A stretch of DNA of 25,239 bases from Jimgerdemannia flammicorona (lineage: Eukaryota > Mucoromycota > Endogonomycetes > Endogonales > Endogonaceae). The notes below the pieces were generated by a model. That model was not told the DNA's origin. It saw nothing but the letters and a program-made list of their open reading frames with translations, and did no database searches. The DNA lies in contig RBNI01000993.1 in assembly GCA_003990745.1 (NCBI GenBank), positions 1 through 25,239 of the forward strand, in the 5' to 3' direction. Positions 10,321-18,099 of this stretch are shown piece after piece (position 1 is the first letter of the stretch; each line of letters begins with the position of its first letter). A program made the position numbers and the translations under genes.

Positions 10321-10513
10321 TATGCTCCTATCAGCATACTATTGATTACATAAAGATTTCTCTTTTTCAGTATATATATTAGATCCTTATTACTCTTCAG
10401 ATTATATATCATAGCTCTGCTTGGGTATATATATACTCTTTTGTCTCTCTGAGCCATCATTTTGCCTATAGAAAAGAGATTTTACCTATATCTAGAGTAT
10501 AGAGTATATCTAT
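10321..10513 (-). pseudogene. Copia GAG-pre-integrase segment, cut by gypsy insertion
   Basis: The minus strand reads NLFSIGKMMAQRDKRVYIYP, then DLIYILKKRNLYVIN, the usual link between protease and integrase in copia pol. A one-base loss just before NLFSIG shifts the frame. The segment stops at 10513, where the gypsy LTR begins, and continues at 19317 across the 8.8-kb insertion. Confidence 0.85.
10510..10513. other. Target site duplication, left copy (CTAT)
   Basis: CTAT directly before the LTR terminus, repeated at 19317-19320 directly after the other LTR. Removing the element and one CTAT rejoins the copia reading (…TFIDILYTLDIG…), which confirms the insertion boundaries. Ty3/gypsy elements often make 5 bp; here only 4 bp match. 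Confidence 0.75.
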
Positions 10514-10743
10514 TATCACATAGTAGTCGCTGAGTCCTTCAAATATGCCAGATTCTCTTCAAGGTGTATCTCTTAGACTAACTCAAGTTTTTTATAAGCA
10601 AGTTCTTATTGGAGTGCCTTCCCAAGATCTTATAGTCCTCAAACTTCTTATCTTTAACTGTCTTGTTATCTCTTAGATTGCTTGCAAGGAAGTGTGTATA
10701 AGTGAAACCAGAACTGACTTTATTTCAAAGGAAATAAGAGGAG

Positions 10744-10751
10744 TATTTATA
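10744..10751 (-). promoter_or_regulatory. LTR-A TATA box (3' LTR)
   Basis: TATAAATA on the minus strand, about 240 bases downstream of the U3 reading-frame stop. AAATAAAGTCAG follows. A transcript from the 5' LTR would cross U3 only at its 3' end. Confidence 0.6.
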
Positions 10752-10848
10752 CAAAATATGATTCAATGGTTGCTAAGATATAAAGCTAAATATAAATTCC
10801 AATAACTAAAACTACTAAGTTTCAGGGTCGGCACTGATGGTTATACAG

Positions 10849-10988
10849 GTTCAGGATGCTGGTATTATTTAGTGTCACATTAAAATACTGGTGCTGGAAC
10901 AATTTCACATCACCTCAGAATACTGGTGCTGGTATTATCCAGTGTTACATAAGAATACTGGTGCTGGCATTATCTAGTGTAATAAAGA
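10849..10988 (-). repeat. Four 35-bp tandem repeats in U3
   Basis: The 14-base core aatactggtgctgg (plus strand) recurs at 10884, 10919 and 10954, with a degenerate first unit at 10849, giving an exact 35-base period. The block sits between the U3 reading frame and the TATA box, as an enhancer repeat block would. The 5' LTR has the same block at 18100-18239. Confidence 0.8.
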
Positions 10989-10990
10989 AC

Positions 10991-11761
10991 TTAGAGCAGA
11001 AAGTTCAGGATCATGGGGGCTTCATCATCGTCATCACTGAAGGAGATGAGATCCATGAATTCATCATGCAGGTCACACGTTTCACATACTTCATGTACTT
11101 CGGGTATGTCATGCAGGATGACGTCATCACCGATAATGTCATCACATTCGGCTGTGGTGGGGAAATCGGAAACAAGGAGATCTGGAGCTCTCCAGTCTAT
11201 GAGGTTCTCTTCTACAAAATAGGGAACAAATGTGGGGTCTTGGGGAGGTCTAACCTGGATGCTTGGGCCTTGGAATACTGAGATCAATCCTTGCAGAAAT
11301 TGGTCTGGGTTGTCCTGAAGGATAGAATGCCAGAAGTCTTCTACTTCTTTGCTGTTGAGGGTGATAGTGGACTGGGCTTCTGTAGCCACCCTGGCTTCTA
11401 GTGCATTGATATGGTGGGATGACAGATCTCTGAAGTCTGAGACTCTAACATACTCCAAGTTGGGGATCGACCATGGTGCATGCCTGAAGATCTGATGGAT
11501 CTTCTTAGCTGTCCTCATTTTGCATATATCCATGGGAGTAGTATCTTGTAGCTCTTGAGTGCTGACATGTAAGAACTCCCGGCAGAGGAGGTTTTCTATT
11601 TCATGCTCCTGCCACATTTGGAGGCATTCGGTAGCAATGGTGATCTTTGTTTCCATTTCACAGCAGTAGAGAATAAAGTGATAAGAGTCTGCAGTACCCA
11701 GGTTGATACTAGGAGTCCTTCTTGAGAGGGTCCCCATGGCTCTTCTGATGTCTTGGAACAT
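10991..11761 (-). CDS. U3-encoded protein of unknown function (LTR ORF)
   Basis: A 256-codon open frame on the sense strand of the 3' LTR, starting MFQDIRRAMG. The coding-like sequence extends about 20 codons further upstream to a position that is ATG in the 5' LTR (19074) but ATA here. It is rich in charged and aromatic residues. A central block (FRHAPWSIPNLEYVRVSDF; EVEDFW; DQFLQGLI; VRPPQDPTFVPYF; LIDWRAPDLL) is the best conserved between copies. The C-terminus is acidic, with a DDDD run (SFSDDDDEAP). No signal peptide or membrane segment is evident, and I recognise no family. It lies downstream of integrase in the genomic RNA, analogous in place only to MMTV sag or lentiviral nef. Preservation of the frame in the copy at 22605-23411 argues that it is real. 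Confidence 0.72.
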   Translation of the reverse strand: MFQDIRRAMGTLSRRTPSINLGTADSYHFILYCCEMETKITIATECLQMWQEHEIENLLCREFLHVSTQELQDTTPMDICKMRTAKKIHQIFRHAPWSIPNLEYVRVSDFRDLSSHHINALEARVATEAQSTITLNSKEVEDFWHSILQDNPDQFLQGLISVFQGPSIQVRPPQDPTFVPYFVEENLIDWRAPDLLVSDFPTTAECDDIIGDDVILHDIPEVHEVCETCDLHDEFMDLISFSDDDDEAPMILNFLL

Positions 11762-12066
11762 CCTTTCCTCGACTGAGATACCTTGGTGATTCCTTGACCT
11801 TGAGGTTTGGCAGGCAGCAGGTATTTTGTTTGTGGTAAGTCTTTGAGCTATTTTGGGATTGGTGGTTCTTGTTGGTTGCTGCTACTGCAGTTCCTTGATC
11901 CTTCTTTTATATTCTTCAGGATGCTTATGCTGTGGTCACAATGACTCACAGTTGGTCATCATTGCTCATCTCATATGCTGTATGATCTTCTTGTGCTTCG
12001 ATCTGGTGGCTTGCAAGGAAAGGCTGTCTCCTGTGCTGATGTCATCATTCTGGGATCACTATTACA

Positions 12067-12076
12067 TCTTCCTCCT
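12067..12076 (-). other. Polypurine tract
   Basis: AGGAGGAAGA on the minus strand, touching the 3' LTR start TGTAATA. Identical at 868-877. Confidence 0.85.
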
Positions 12077-12479
12077 GAATAAAGATCTTTCTGAGTATCC
12101 TTATTCATTAGTCCAGTCCTGAAAAATTTGCTGATCTCATAACCTCTAGCAAGGGGTCAAAAAGTGGTGTTTATGGGCTGGTGTCTTCCCTTTGTATTTT
12201 GGCATAATGGTGAAGGGTTACTCCCTTCATATAGAGCAAGGGCCTGATTCTGATCTTGACCAATCAGTTGATGGTTCGAACTCCTCTGACTTCAAAAGTC
12301 TCATGGATGAGTAGTTGCCAGTGCCATATCCCTTAGAGAATGGTCCAGACAGATAGCCTACTGGTCATGGGACATGCTGTTATGATTCACAGACTAGAAC
12401 CTCACAGGCAGTCATCACATTTTGCTTCTTTTATATAGGTTTATGGTACTTCTTAAGTCTGTTCCTATGTACCATGGTA
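12077..12479 (-). other. Integrase C-terminal tail to polypurine tract
   Basis: The minus strand continues from the GPF/Y region into worn sequence. A partly open reading exists (WTILQGIWHWQLLIHETFEV, then LLYMKGVTLHHYAKIQRED, then LLEVMRSANFSGLD) ending just before the polypurine tract. I do not see a convincing chromodomain. It may be the end of integrase or an untranslated leader of the U3 frame. Confidence 0.45.
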
Positions 12480-13637
12480 GGCAGTATAGTCTCTGAGATT
12501 TTTCTAAGCCAGAAGGTAGTTCCCTTGATATCTTGCATATAGAAGGGTCCTTCCCATTTGGGCTCCAGTTTTCACGACCATGAGGCTTCTACCATATTTC
12601 GATACAGTAGAACCTTTTCTCCAATTTGGATGGGTTCTAGGGCCTTGTGATTCTTTTCCACATTCTTCCTTATCAGCACTTGTGACTTAGTGATGTAATC
12701 TTCAGCCTTCTTCCTAATTTGGTGTAGTCTCTGGATTTCTGTATCAACCCATCTTCAAGTTAGGTCTAGATTTGTGGCTGAGGTTCCATCAGAATCTTCT
12801 TCTCCAAAGAGCAGCTCTCTTAGGGTAAAATGTGTACTCTGTGACTATATGTCTCGTAGGATAGAGAGGGCAGTTGGGAGATAGTTATCCCAATTCTCAT
12901 ATGTCTCTGAGATCTTCACTAGGATGTTCTTGAGGGTCTTATTGGTTCTTTCTGTCTGTCCATTTCCTTGAGGGTGGTATGCGGTGGTCTTGATATACTG
13001 GATCTTGTATTTCTGATACATTATCTTATAGAATCTATTGACAAATTCTGTTCCACAGTCTGTTGTAATTTTCTTTGGTGTCTTGTAGTGGCAGATGATT
13101 TCTCAGTATAGGAAGTCAGCTATAGTGAGGGCATTGGCTTCTTATAATGCTCCTGCCTCTATCCATTTGGTGAAGAGGTCTACAATAACTATAATATAGT
13201 AGTTTCCTGATAGTGTTACTGGTAGTGGTCCAATGATATCCATTGTGATGTAGTGGAAGGGGATAGGCTCAATTCTTGATGACTCGGGTGCCTGGTTTTG
13301 CTGATCTTATTTCTGTTTTTGGCACTTGTCACACCCTTTGACAAATTGGCACAGATCTTCTTCCATCTTGGGCCACCACATAGTTCTTCTTGCCTTGTCA
13401 TATGTATTGGTTCCTCCTAAGTATCCTTGCTCGTGTACTTCCTTCATTACTTGATACTTCTTGTATTTGGGTATTACTAGCTTTCCTCCTTTTCTGAGTG
13501 TAGTGTTATCTAGTTCAAACTGTTTCCAAGTCTGGTTGATGATGGTAATTGTCCAGGGTTCGAGGTGGTTGGGCATCTTCTGCTGCCCAAGGTAGCTGAT
13601 TAATCTATAGTATAGCTCCTTATTCATGTTGAATAAT
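12480..13637 (-). pseudogene. Ty3/gypsy integrase, decayed
   Basis: Starts with MNKELYYRLISYLGQQK at about 13637, in a frame offset by one base from RNase H. The zinc-binding domain is at 13300-13420: first His in EVHEQGY, second His replaced by Tyr (GYLGG for the usual GHLGG), and CDKCQ intact. The catalytic core reads HYITMDIIGPLP (first Asp), ITTDCGTEFVNRF (second Asp; CGT to TGT before it) and HPQGNGQTERTNKTLK (Glu intact). Then comes the GPF/Y region WEGPFYIQDIKG near 12530. Several stops from TGG or CAG. Confidence 0.9.
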
Positions 13638-14099
13638 CTTGATGGGGGTGTTTTGGGATGTTCTTGAGAGTGCATCGGCATTGGTGTTGGTCTTTCCTGA
13701 GCAGTGCTTGACAGTACAGTCATACTCTTGCAGCCTGTAGATCCATCTGGCATATATTCCTTTAGGGTTCAGAGTGTGGAATAGCCAGGCAAGAGTGGAA
13801 TGGTCTGTTTGAATGGTGAAGTGTTTTCTAGCTAGATAGTAGTGGAACTTGTCTACTGCCCAGACTACTGCTAAGCATTCAAGCTTGTATGACTTATAGT
13901 TCTATTCTGCTCCGTGGGTACCTTAGCTTGCATAGGAGATGATATATTTATGTCCATCTTTCTTCTGAGCTAGGACTGCTCCAAGTCCTATAGTACTCAC
14001 ATCTGTCTGCAGGATGAATTCTAGGTTCCAGTCTGGTCTTCTGAGGATGGGTACTTGGGTCAACCTGGTCTTGAGTTCATTGAAGGTTTCTTGGCGCTC
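13638..14099 (-). pseudogene. Ty3/gypsy RNase H, decayed
   Basis: The minus strand reads NLEFILQTDVSTIGLGAVLA (first Asp), a decayed GAE segment with stops near 13920, YKLECLAVVWAVDKFHYYL, FTIQTDHSTLAWLF and NADALSR at the end. In family members the core aspartates and Glu coordinate metal. The segment at 13920 reads GTHGAE* where GAEQNY is expected. It shares its frame with RT. Confidence 0.88.
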
Positions 14100-14990
14100 C
14101 TTGGTCCATTTGAATTTGGTCTCCTTCTTCAGTAGCTCATAGATAGGTGCTGCAATATTGGAGTATCCTTTAATAAATCTTCTGTAGTAACTGGCCAGTC
14201 CAAGGAAGGCATAGACTTCTGTGGTTGTTCTGGGTCTCGGGTAGGCTGCAACAGCCTCAATCTTCATAGAGTCTGTGTGGATTCCGGTCTGGTTGATGAG
14301 GTGTCCTAGGTAGGTGATTTCTTGAGCTGCAAACTTGCATTTCTTGGGCTTGATGTAGAGGCCATGCTCCTTGAGCCTCTTGAGGGCTAGCTGTATGTGA
14401 TTGACATGTTCCCATACAGTGTTGCTGAAGATGATCACATCATTAACATAGACAAAGAGCCATTTTCCAATCTCATTGCTGAAGACTCTGTTCATCATTC
14501 GCTGAAAACTTGCTGGGGCATTGCACATTCCAAATGACATTCACAGATAGATATAGGTGGCATCAGGTGTGATGAAGGCTGATTTCTCACTGGCATCTTG
14601 AGTGAGACCGATCTGATGGAAGCCTGAGAACAGATCTAAGGTGGTGTAGTATTTGGCTTCACTTCTAAAGGTGGTAAGGATTTCTTGAATATTCAGCAAG
14701 GGCTGCCTATCTTTCTTGGTGATGGCATTGAGTTTCCTGTAGTCAATACAGAGTCTTGGTGCAAACTCTCCAGGCTTGCTTTCTTTCTTCGGGGCTAGTA
14801 CAATGAGTGAGGCCCAGGGGCTGATAGCTTGCTTGATGATTCCAGCTTCTTCCATTTCCTTGAGTTCTGCTCACAGCCACTCTCTGTAGGCAGGTGGTAT
14901 GGGTCTGGCTTTCTGATAGATGGGCTTGGTATTACCAGTGTCAACTTCATGGTAGTACTTGGGTTCTTGATTGTAGATATCCCTAAAGTC
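14100..14990 (-). pseudogene. Ty3/gypsy reverse transcriptase, decayed
   Basis: Reads KARPIPPAYREWL, then a TGA (former CGA) at 14871, MEEAGIIKQAISPWASLIVL, LCIDYRKLNAITKKDRQPL, YYTTLDLFSGFHQIGL, another TGA at 14541, MSFGMCNAPASFQRMMNRVF, and the catalytic box FVYVNDVIIFSN at about 14444. The expected YxDD is YVND: GAT to AAT, in a TpG context, which would abolish catalysis. It ends with KPKKCKFAAQEITYLGHLI, VYAFLGLASYYRRFI. The open pieces 13923-14540 and 14541-14855 are parts of one domain. Confidence 0.93.
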
Positions 14991-15836
14991 TGTAGCAAGT
15001 ACTCCTTCATTCTGGTGCAGGATCTTGAGAAGTTGTTCCTCCAGGGGAAAGTTTTCTCCAATAATATATGTGTGCTTGTTCTGGTCCTTATCTTTCTTGT
15101 GCTCAAGTTCGGTAATCTTGGTGGTGGCATAGGCTCCTCTTCCAGTAGATCCAAAACCTTGTTCTCCTCTCTTGGTCTTGATGAGTTTGATGGCTTCAAT
15201 GATCTTAGGCTTCTTGATTTCATGGATCAGCATCTGGCCAATCCTGTCATACTTCTTGACTTCGAATGGAGTGATGAGGTTGTGATTCCTGACTATGAGG
15301 AAGATCTCACCAGTGTAATCAGGGTCAATTACTCCTCCTTCAACTGAGATTTCACTTTTGGCCAGACTGCTTCTGGTCTTGATAATTCCGGCATGGTTCT
15401 CTGGTAACTTGACTCCAATTCTGATGCCAAGTAGGGTGGTGGTCTGTGGTTCAAGGGTAGCATCTTGAATGCTGGCAAGGTCCATTCCTATGGCTCCTTC
15501 AGTCTTGTATTCTGGGATCTTGGCTTTGGGGTGAAACTTCTTGACCTTGAGGGTGATGTCTAATTCTTGTTCCTCCTCATCATCACTGTCAGCTTGAAGC
15601 TCTGGGGGCTGGGCATCTTCTTCGGCTTTCCTTTTTGCTTCAGCTGCTTCTTGCTCATGTTTCTGTTGGCGGATTTTCCTGACTTCACTGATATAGGACC
15701 AGCAGTCATTCAGGTGTTCAGAGCAGTACATTCTAGTACCATGGGGGCATCTTCCTTGAGGGGCATAGCCATCGATGATCTTGTTGTACCACTGCTCATC
15801 TGTGAGCTTGGGTGTCTTGTTCTTGTTCTTATTCAC
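14871..15836 (-). CDS. Pol segment: Cys/His linker, dUTPase, start of RT (321 codons open)
   Basis: The longest undamaged piece of pol. Residues 1-60 carry a Cys/His cluster (CPHGTRMYC at 30-38, then SEHLNDC to 45). Residues 60-97 are charged, with DSDDEEEQELD. Residues 98-235 form a trimeric dUTPase. Residues 280-321 are the start of RT. It is in frame with protease upstream and RT downstream, so it was part of one Pro-Pol polyprotein. The Met at 15836 need not be a real start, since the reading continues upstream past a stop near 15930. It ends at a TGA that replaces an Arg codon. Confidence 0.85.
   Translation of the reverse strand: MNKNKNKTPKLTDEQWYNKIIDGYAPQGRCPHGTRMYCSEHLNDCWSYISEVRKIRQQKHEQEAAEAKRKAEEDAQPPELQADSDDEEEQELDITLKVKKFHPKAKIPEYKTEGAIGMDLASIQDATLEPQTTTLLGIRIGVKLPENHAGIIKTRSSLAKSEISVEGGVIDPDYTGEIFLIVRNHNLITPFEVKKYDRIGQMLIHEIKKPKIIEAIKLIKTKRGEQGFGSTGRGAYATTKITELEHKKDKDQNKHTYIIGENFPLEEQLLKILHQNEGVLATDFRDIYNQEPKYYHEVDTGNTKPIYQKARPIPPAYREWL
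15132..15545 (-). CDS. dUTPase domain (trimeric type) within Pol
   Basis: dUTPase hydrolyses dUTP to dUMP and pyrophosphate, lowering uracil incorporation during DNA synthesis. All five family motifs are visible in order: motif 1 EGAIGMDLAS (113-122 of the 321-residue segment), motif 2 KTRSSLAKS (153-161), motif 3 GGVIDPDYTGEI (168-178, with the catalytic Asp and Tyr), motif 4 EVKKYDRIGQM (192-202), and motif 5 RGEQGFGSTG (223-232). The length of about 138 residues is normal. It lies between protease and RT, unlike betaretroviruses (before protease) and non-primate lentiviruses (between RNase H and integrase). A diverged remnant at 3180-3420 holds the same place. It looks intact, though the polyprotein around it is broken. 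Confidence 0.93.
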
Positions 15837-15929
15837 CGAGTGTATGAAGACCTCTGTGTCTTCTTCATCTCCTTCCTCTATGTCTGGTATGACTCCTTTG
15901 TGGATATTGATAGAGACTCATACCTTTCA

Positions 15930-16250
15930 TCCTCTGTAGTTGATCTGCATCTTCTGGGCATTGAGGTCAATGATGGCCTTGGCCTTGTGAAGCCATTGGT
16001 TGCCAATGAGGATTTCATAGTTGGTGGCACTTGTAACAATCACATCTACTGGGATGGTAGCTCCTCCTATCTTGATGAGGACTTCTTGGATTTTGCCAAG
16101 GGGGGTAGCTCATATACCATCTGCTGTAACATAGACCATCTTGGTGGACTCTTCAATATCCCAACCTAGGTAGTCAATTGCCTTCTTGCTCATGAGGAAT
16201 CCTCTAGCATCAGTATCAATGATAGCATCAAAGATACAATCTTCAATCTG
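15930..16250 (-). pseudogene. Retropepsin-like protease, inactivated
   Basis: Follows gag in the same frame as the knuckle. Reads CIFDAIIDTDARGFLMSKKA, where the catalytic DTGA is DTDA (GGT to GAT). It then meets a TGA at 16110 and continues ATPLGKIQEVLIK, IPVDVIV and NYEILIGNQWLHKAKAII to about 15945. The family B copy has a different substitution at the same Gly (DTRA), so the two lost activity independently. Aspartic proteases of this type mature Gag-Pol inside virus-like particles. Confidence 0.87.
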
Positions 16251-17185
16251 ACATGGAGTATAGGCTGATGTCTTGTGCTGGTCTTCAGATTCTTCACCTG
16301 AGTTCTCAGATTCTTCCTGTGCATTGTGAGCTTCTACAATCTTGTACTCTTGATTCTTGGTGGTAGTTGTAAGTCCTACTCTCAACTGCTGTCTGAAGGC
16401 AGGGACTTCAGCTAGCTGTCCAAAAGTGGCATTGACCTTCTGTTCTTTGAGGTCCTTATAGATGTCATACTGGTGGATCTTGGTCTTGTGCAGCTTCTGT
16501 TCCTTCTTGCTTTCACTTTCTCCTGAGACTGGAGTAGTAACTTCAATGATTTGGCAGACAGCTTCATCTAACTCCATGTCTTGATCAATCTCCTCGGGTT
16601 GGGTCTTGCTTTGAATAGTAACAGCTGGGGTCTTCTTTGGTCTTCCAACTGGCTTGCTGTTGCTCTTCTTGTCATAGGGCTTGGACCAGATTCTGGTACC
16701 TTCAGTAGCAGGGTAGAATTCGAGCTCCTTGTAGTATTCTTCATCATCAGTATCACTAATTTCCTCGATAACTACTGTATTGGTTTGTTCTCTGGTTCTG
16801 CTAGCATTGCTTGGTTGGGCTTTGCGTCTTATTTCAGTCATGCAACTCTTTGCATAGTGGCCTTCTTCTCCACATCTGAAGCATGTGATATTGCGTTCTT
16901 CTGTAGCAGCTGCAAATCTCTGCACTGGTCTCCTGTTAGCACTTCAGACTTCTCTAACAACATTACCAAGGTGTGCAGTCATCTCGGCAAACTACTTGGT
17001 GAGTTCCTCCACTGGGTCAGCTTTGGCTATCTTGGGGGTAGGTGAGGTTGGTTGTCTGTTTACAACTGTGGCAGGTATGATACTAGTTGGCTTTGATGGC
17101 TCCATCTTGATGCTAGTTATTTTCTCCATTGAATGTTCAGCAGAGTGTCTGGCAGTCCAATATCTCTGTGCAAAGACCACTTTCT
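16251..17185 (-). pseudogene. Gag C-terminal half: nucleocapsid and spacer
   Basis: The minus strand reads from about 17185 (VVFAQRYWTARHSAEHSMEK) through a Pro/Thr-rich spacer (SIIPATVVNRQPTSPTPK), a TAG near 16990, then an intact CX2CX4HX4C knuckle CFRCGEEGHYAKSC at about 16830-16870. An acidic region follows (EEISDTDDEEYYKELEF; EESENSGEESEDQHK) leading to protease. It is in the Pol frame, offset from the capsid part upstream. The shadow open frames on the plus strand here are not genes. Confidence 0.88.
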
Positions 17186-17770
17186 GATCAAGGGTCAGTG
17201 CAGCTGGGTAGACCAGATTGCTAGGGCAATTTCAGGGTGAACTCCTTTGAGGAAGATTGAATCTGCTATTTGTTCCTTGAGGTGATCATCATAGCCAGCC
17301 AAGACAATTTGGTGGCAAATTCAAGTATGGAATGAGTTGGGATCTTCACTAAGTCCCTGGCAGATAGTATTGAGTTGATCCTTGAGAGCTTGCTTGATCT
17401 CTTTGGTATAATATGTTATTCTGAGGAAGATCTTCATGTTGGCAAGTTTGGCTGCACCAGCATCAGCAATGGTGGCTATATTGAACTTGTCTCTGGCAGG
17501 TCCTCTGAGGCTGAATAGTAGAAGGGCCAATTGAGCATCCACACCAAGAGCTCATATGGCAGTGAATTGTTCAAAGTCTTCAATGAAGGTCAGGATTGAC
17601 TCTTCAGTAGTATATCCATAGAATATGGGGGGATGCATTTCTATCTTATCTTGAATTCTTATAGGGGTGACTCTTGTAGTCAGGATAGTTATTGTGGGAG
17701 TTGTTTGTTTTTCAGCTTGAAAGTGAGGGATTTGTCTTGAATCACCAGCCAATGGGTACCAAGTTGTCAT
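17186..17770 (-). pseudogene. Gag N-terminal half: capsid
   Basis: Open from ATG 17770 (MTTWYPLAGDSRQIPHFQAE), through FYGYTTEESILTFIEDFEQF, a TGA at 17551 (former CGA), then VDAQLALLLFSLRGPARDKF, TYYTKEIKQALKDQLNTICQGLSED, a TGA at 17320, and KEQIADSIFLKGVHPEIAL. This is the usual Ty3-type capsid fold region before the knuckle. The ATG lies 6 bases inside the LTR and is GTG or ATA in the other LTR copies, so the ancestral start was probably elsewhere. Confidence 0.85.
17745..17764 (-). other. Primer-binding-site region
   Basis: The first internal bases on the minus strand are ACTTGGTACCCATTGGCTGG. A TGG, as needed to pair with a tRNA CCA end, begins 3 bases after the LTR end. The copy at 23922 reads ACTTAGTACCTATTGGC, the same site with transitions. 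I cannot name the primer tRNA. Confidence 0.5.
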
Positions 17771-17994
17771 GTAGTGGTTGCTGAGTCCTTCAAATATGCC
17801 AGATTCTCTTCAAGGTATATTTCTTAGACTAACTCAAGTTTGTTATAAGCAAGTTCTTATTGGAGTGCCTTCCCAAGGTCTTATAGTCCTCAAACTTCTT
17901 ATCTTTAACTGTCTTGTTATCTCTTAGATTGCTTGCAAGGAAGTGTGTATAAGTGAAACCATAACTGACTTTATTTCAAAGGAAATAAGAGGAG

Positions 17995-18002
17995 TATTTA
18001 TA
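17995..18002 (-). promoter_or_regulatory. LTR-A TATA box (5' LTR promoter)
   Basis: TATAAATA on the minus strand about 230 bases before the LTR end. Transcription would start near 17970, leaving a short R-U5 leader before gag. Confidence 0.65.
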
Positions 18003-18099
18003 CAAAATATGATTCAATAGTTGCTAAGATATAAAGCTAAATATAAATTTCAATAACTAAAACTACTAAGTTCCAGGGTCAGCACTAATGGTTGTACAG

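Larger units (their letters stand above)
10514..12066 (-). repeat. LTR-A, 3' LTR of the complete gypsy element
   Basis: On the minus strand it starts TGTAATAGTGATCC at 12066 and ends TGTGATA at 10514. U3 is about 1.3 kb and carries a long reading frame (10991-11761), then four 35-bp tandem repeats, then the TATA box. R-U5 is about 230 bp. The 17765-19316 copy aligns along its whole length with one net base difference. Confidence 0.92.

Noticed and set aside
10856..11281. 141-codon plus-strand open frame, also 146 codons at 18092-18532
   Set aside because: It is antisense to the U3 frame and runs through the 35-bp repeats. The divergent third copy preserves the sense frame. The two open antisense copies are the two LTRs of one element, so they are not independent.
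12077..12479. Chromodomain after integrase
   Set aside because: The region after GPF/Y lacks the aromatic cage pattern and is too worn. I cannot support placing the element among chromoviruses.
14795..15223. 142-codon minus-strand frame overlapping the dUTPase segment
   Set aside because: Out-of-frame shadow of the dUTPase/RT reading; Ser/Pro/Arg-rich composition without motifs.
14829..15347. 172-codon plus-strand frame; similar long plus-strand frames at 15567-16169, 16581-17045, 16885-17187
   Set aside because: All are antisense to recognisable gag, protease, dUTPase and RT sequence and show no domain of their own.
15132..15545. dUTPase as a captured free-standing host gene
   Set aside because: It is continuous in frame with the protease linker and RT and sits at the same place in the diverged family B copy, so it is part of Pol.
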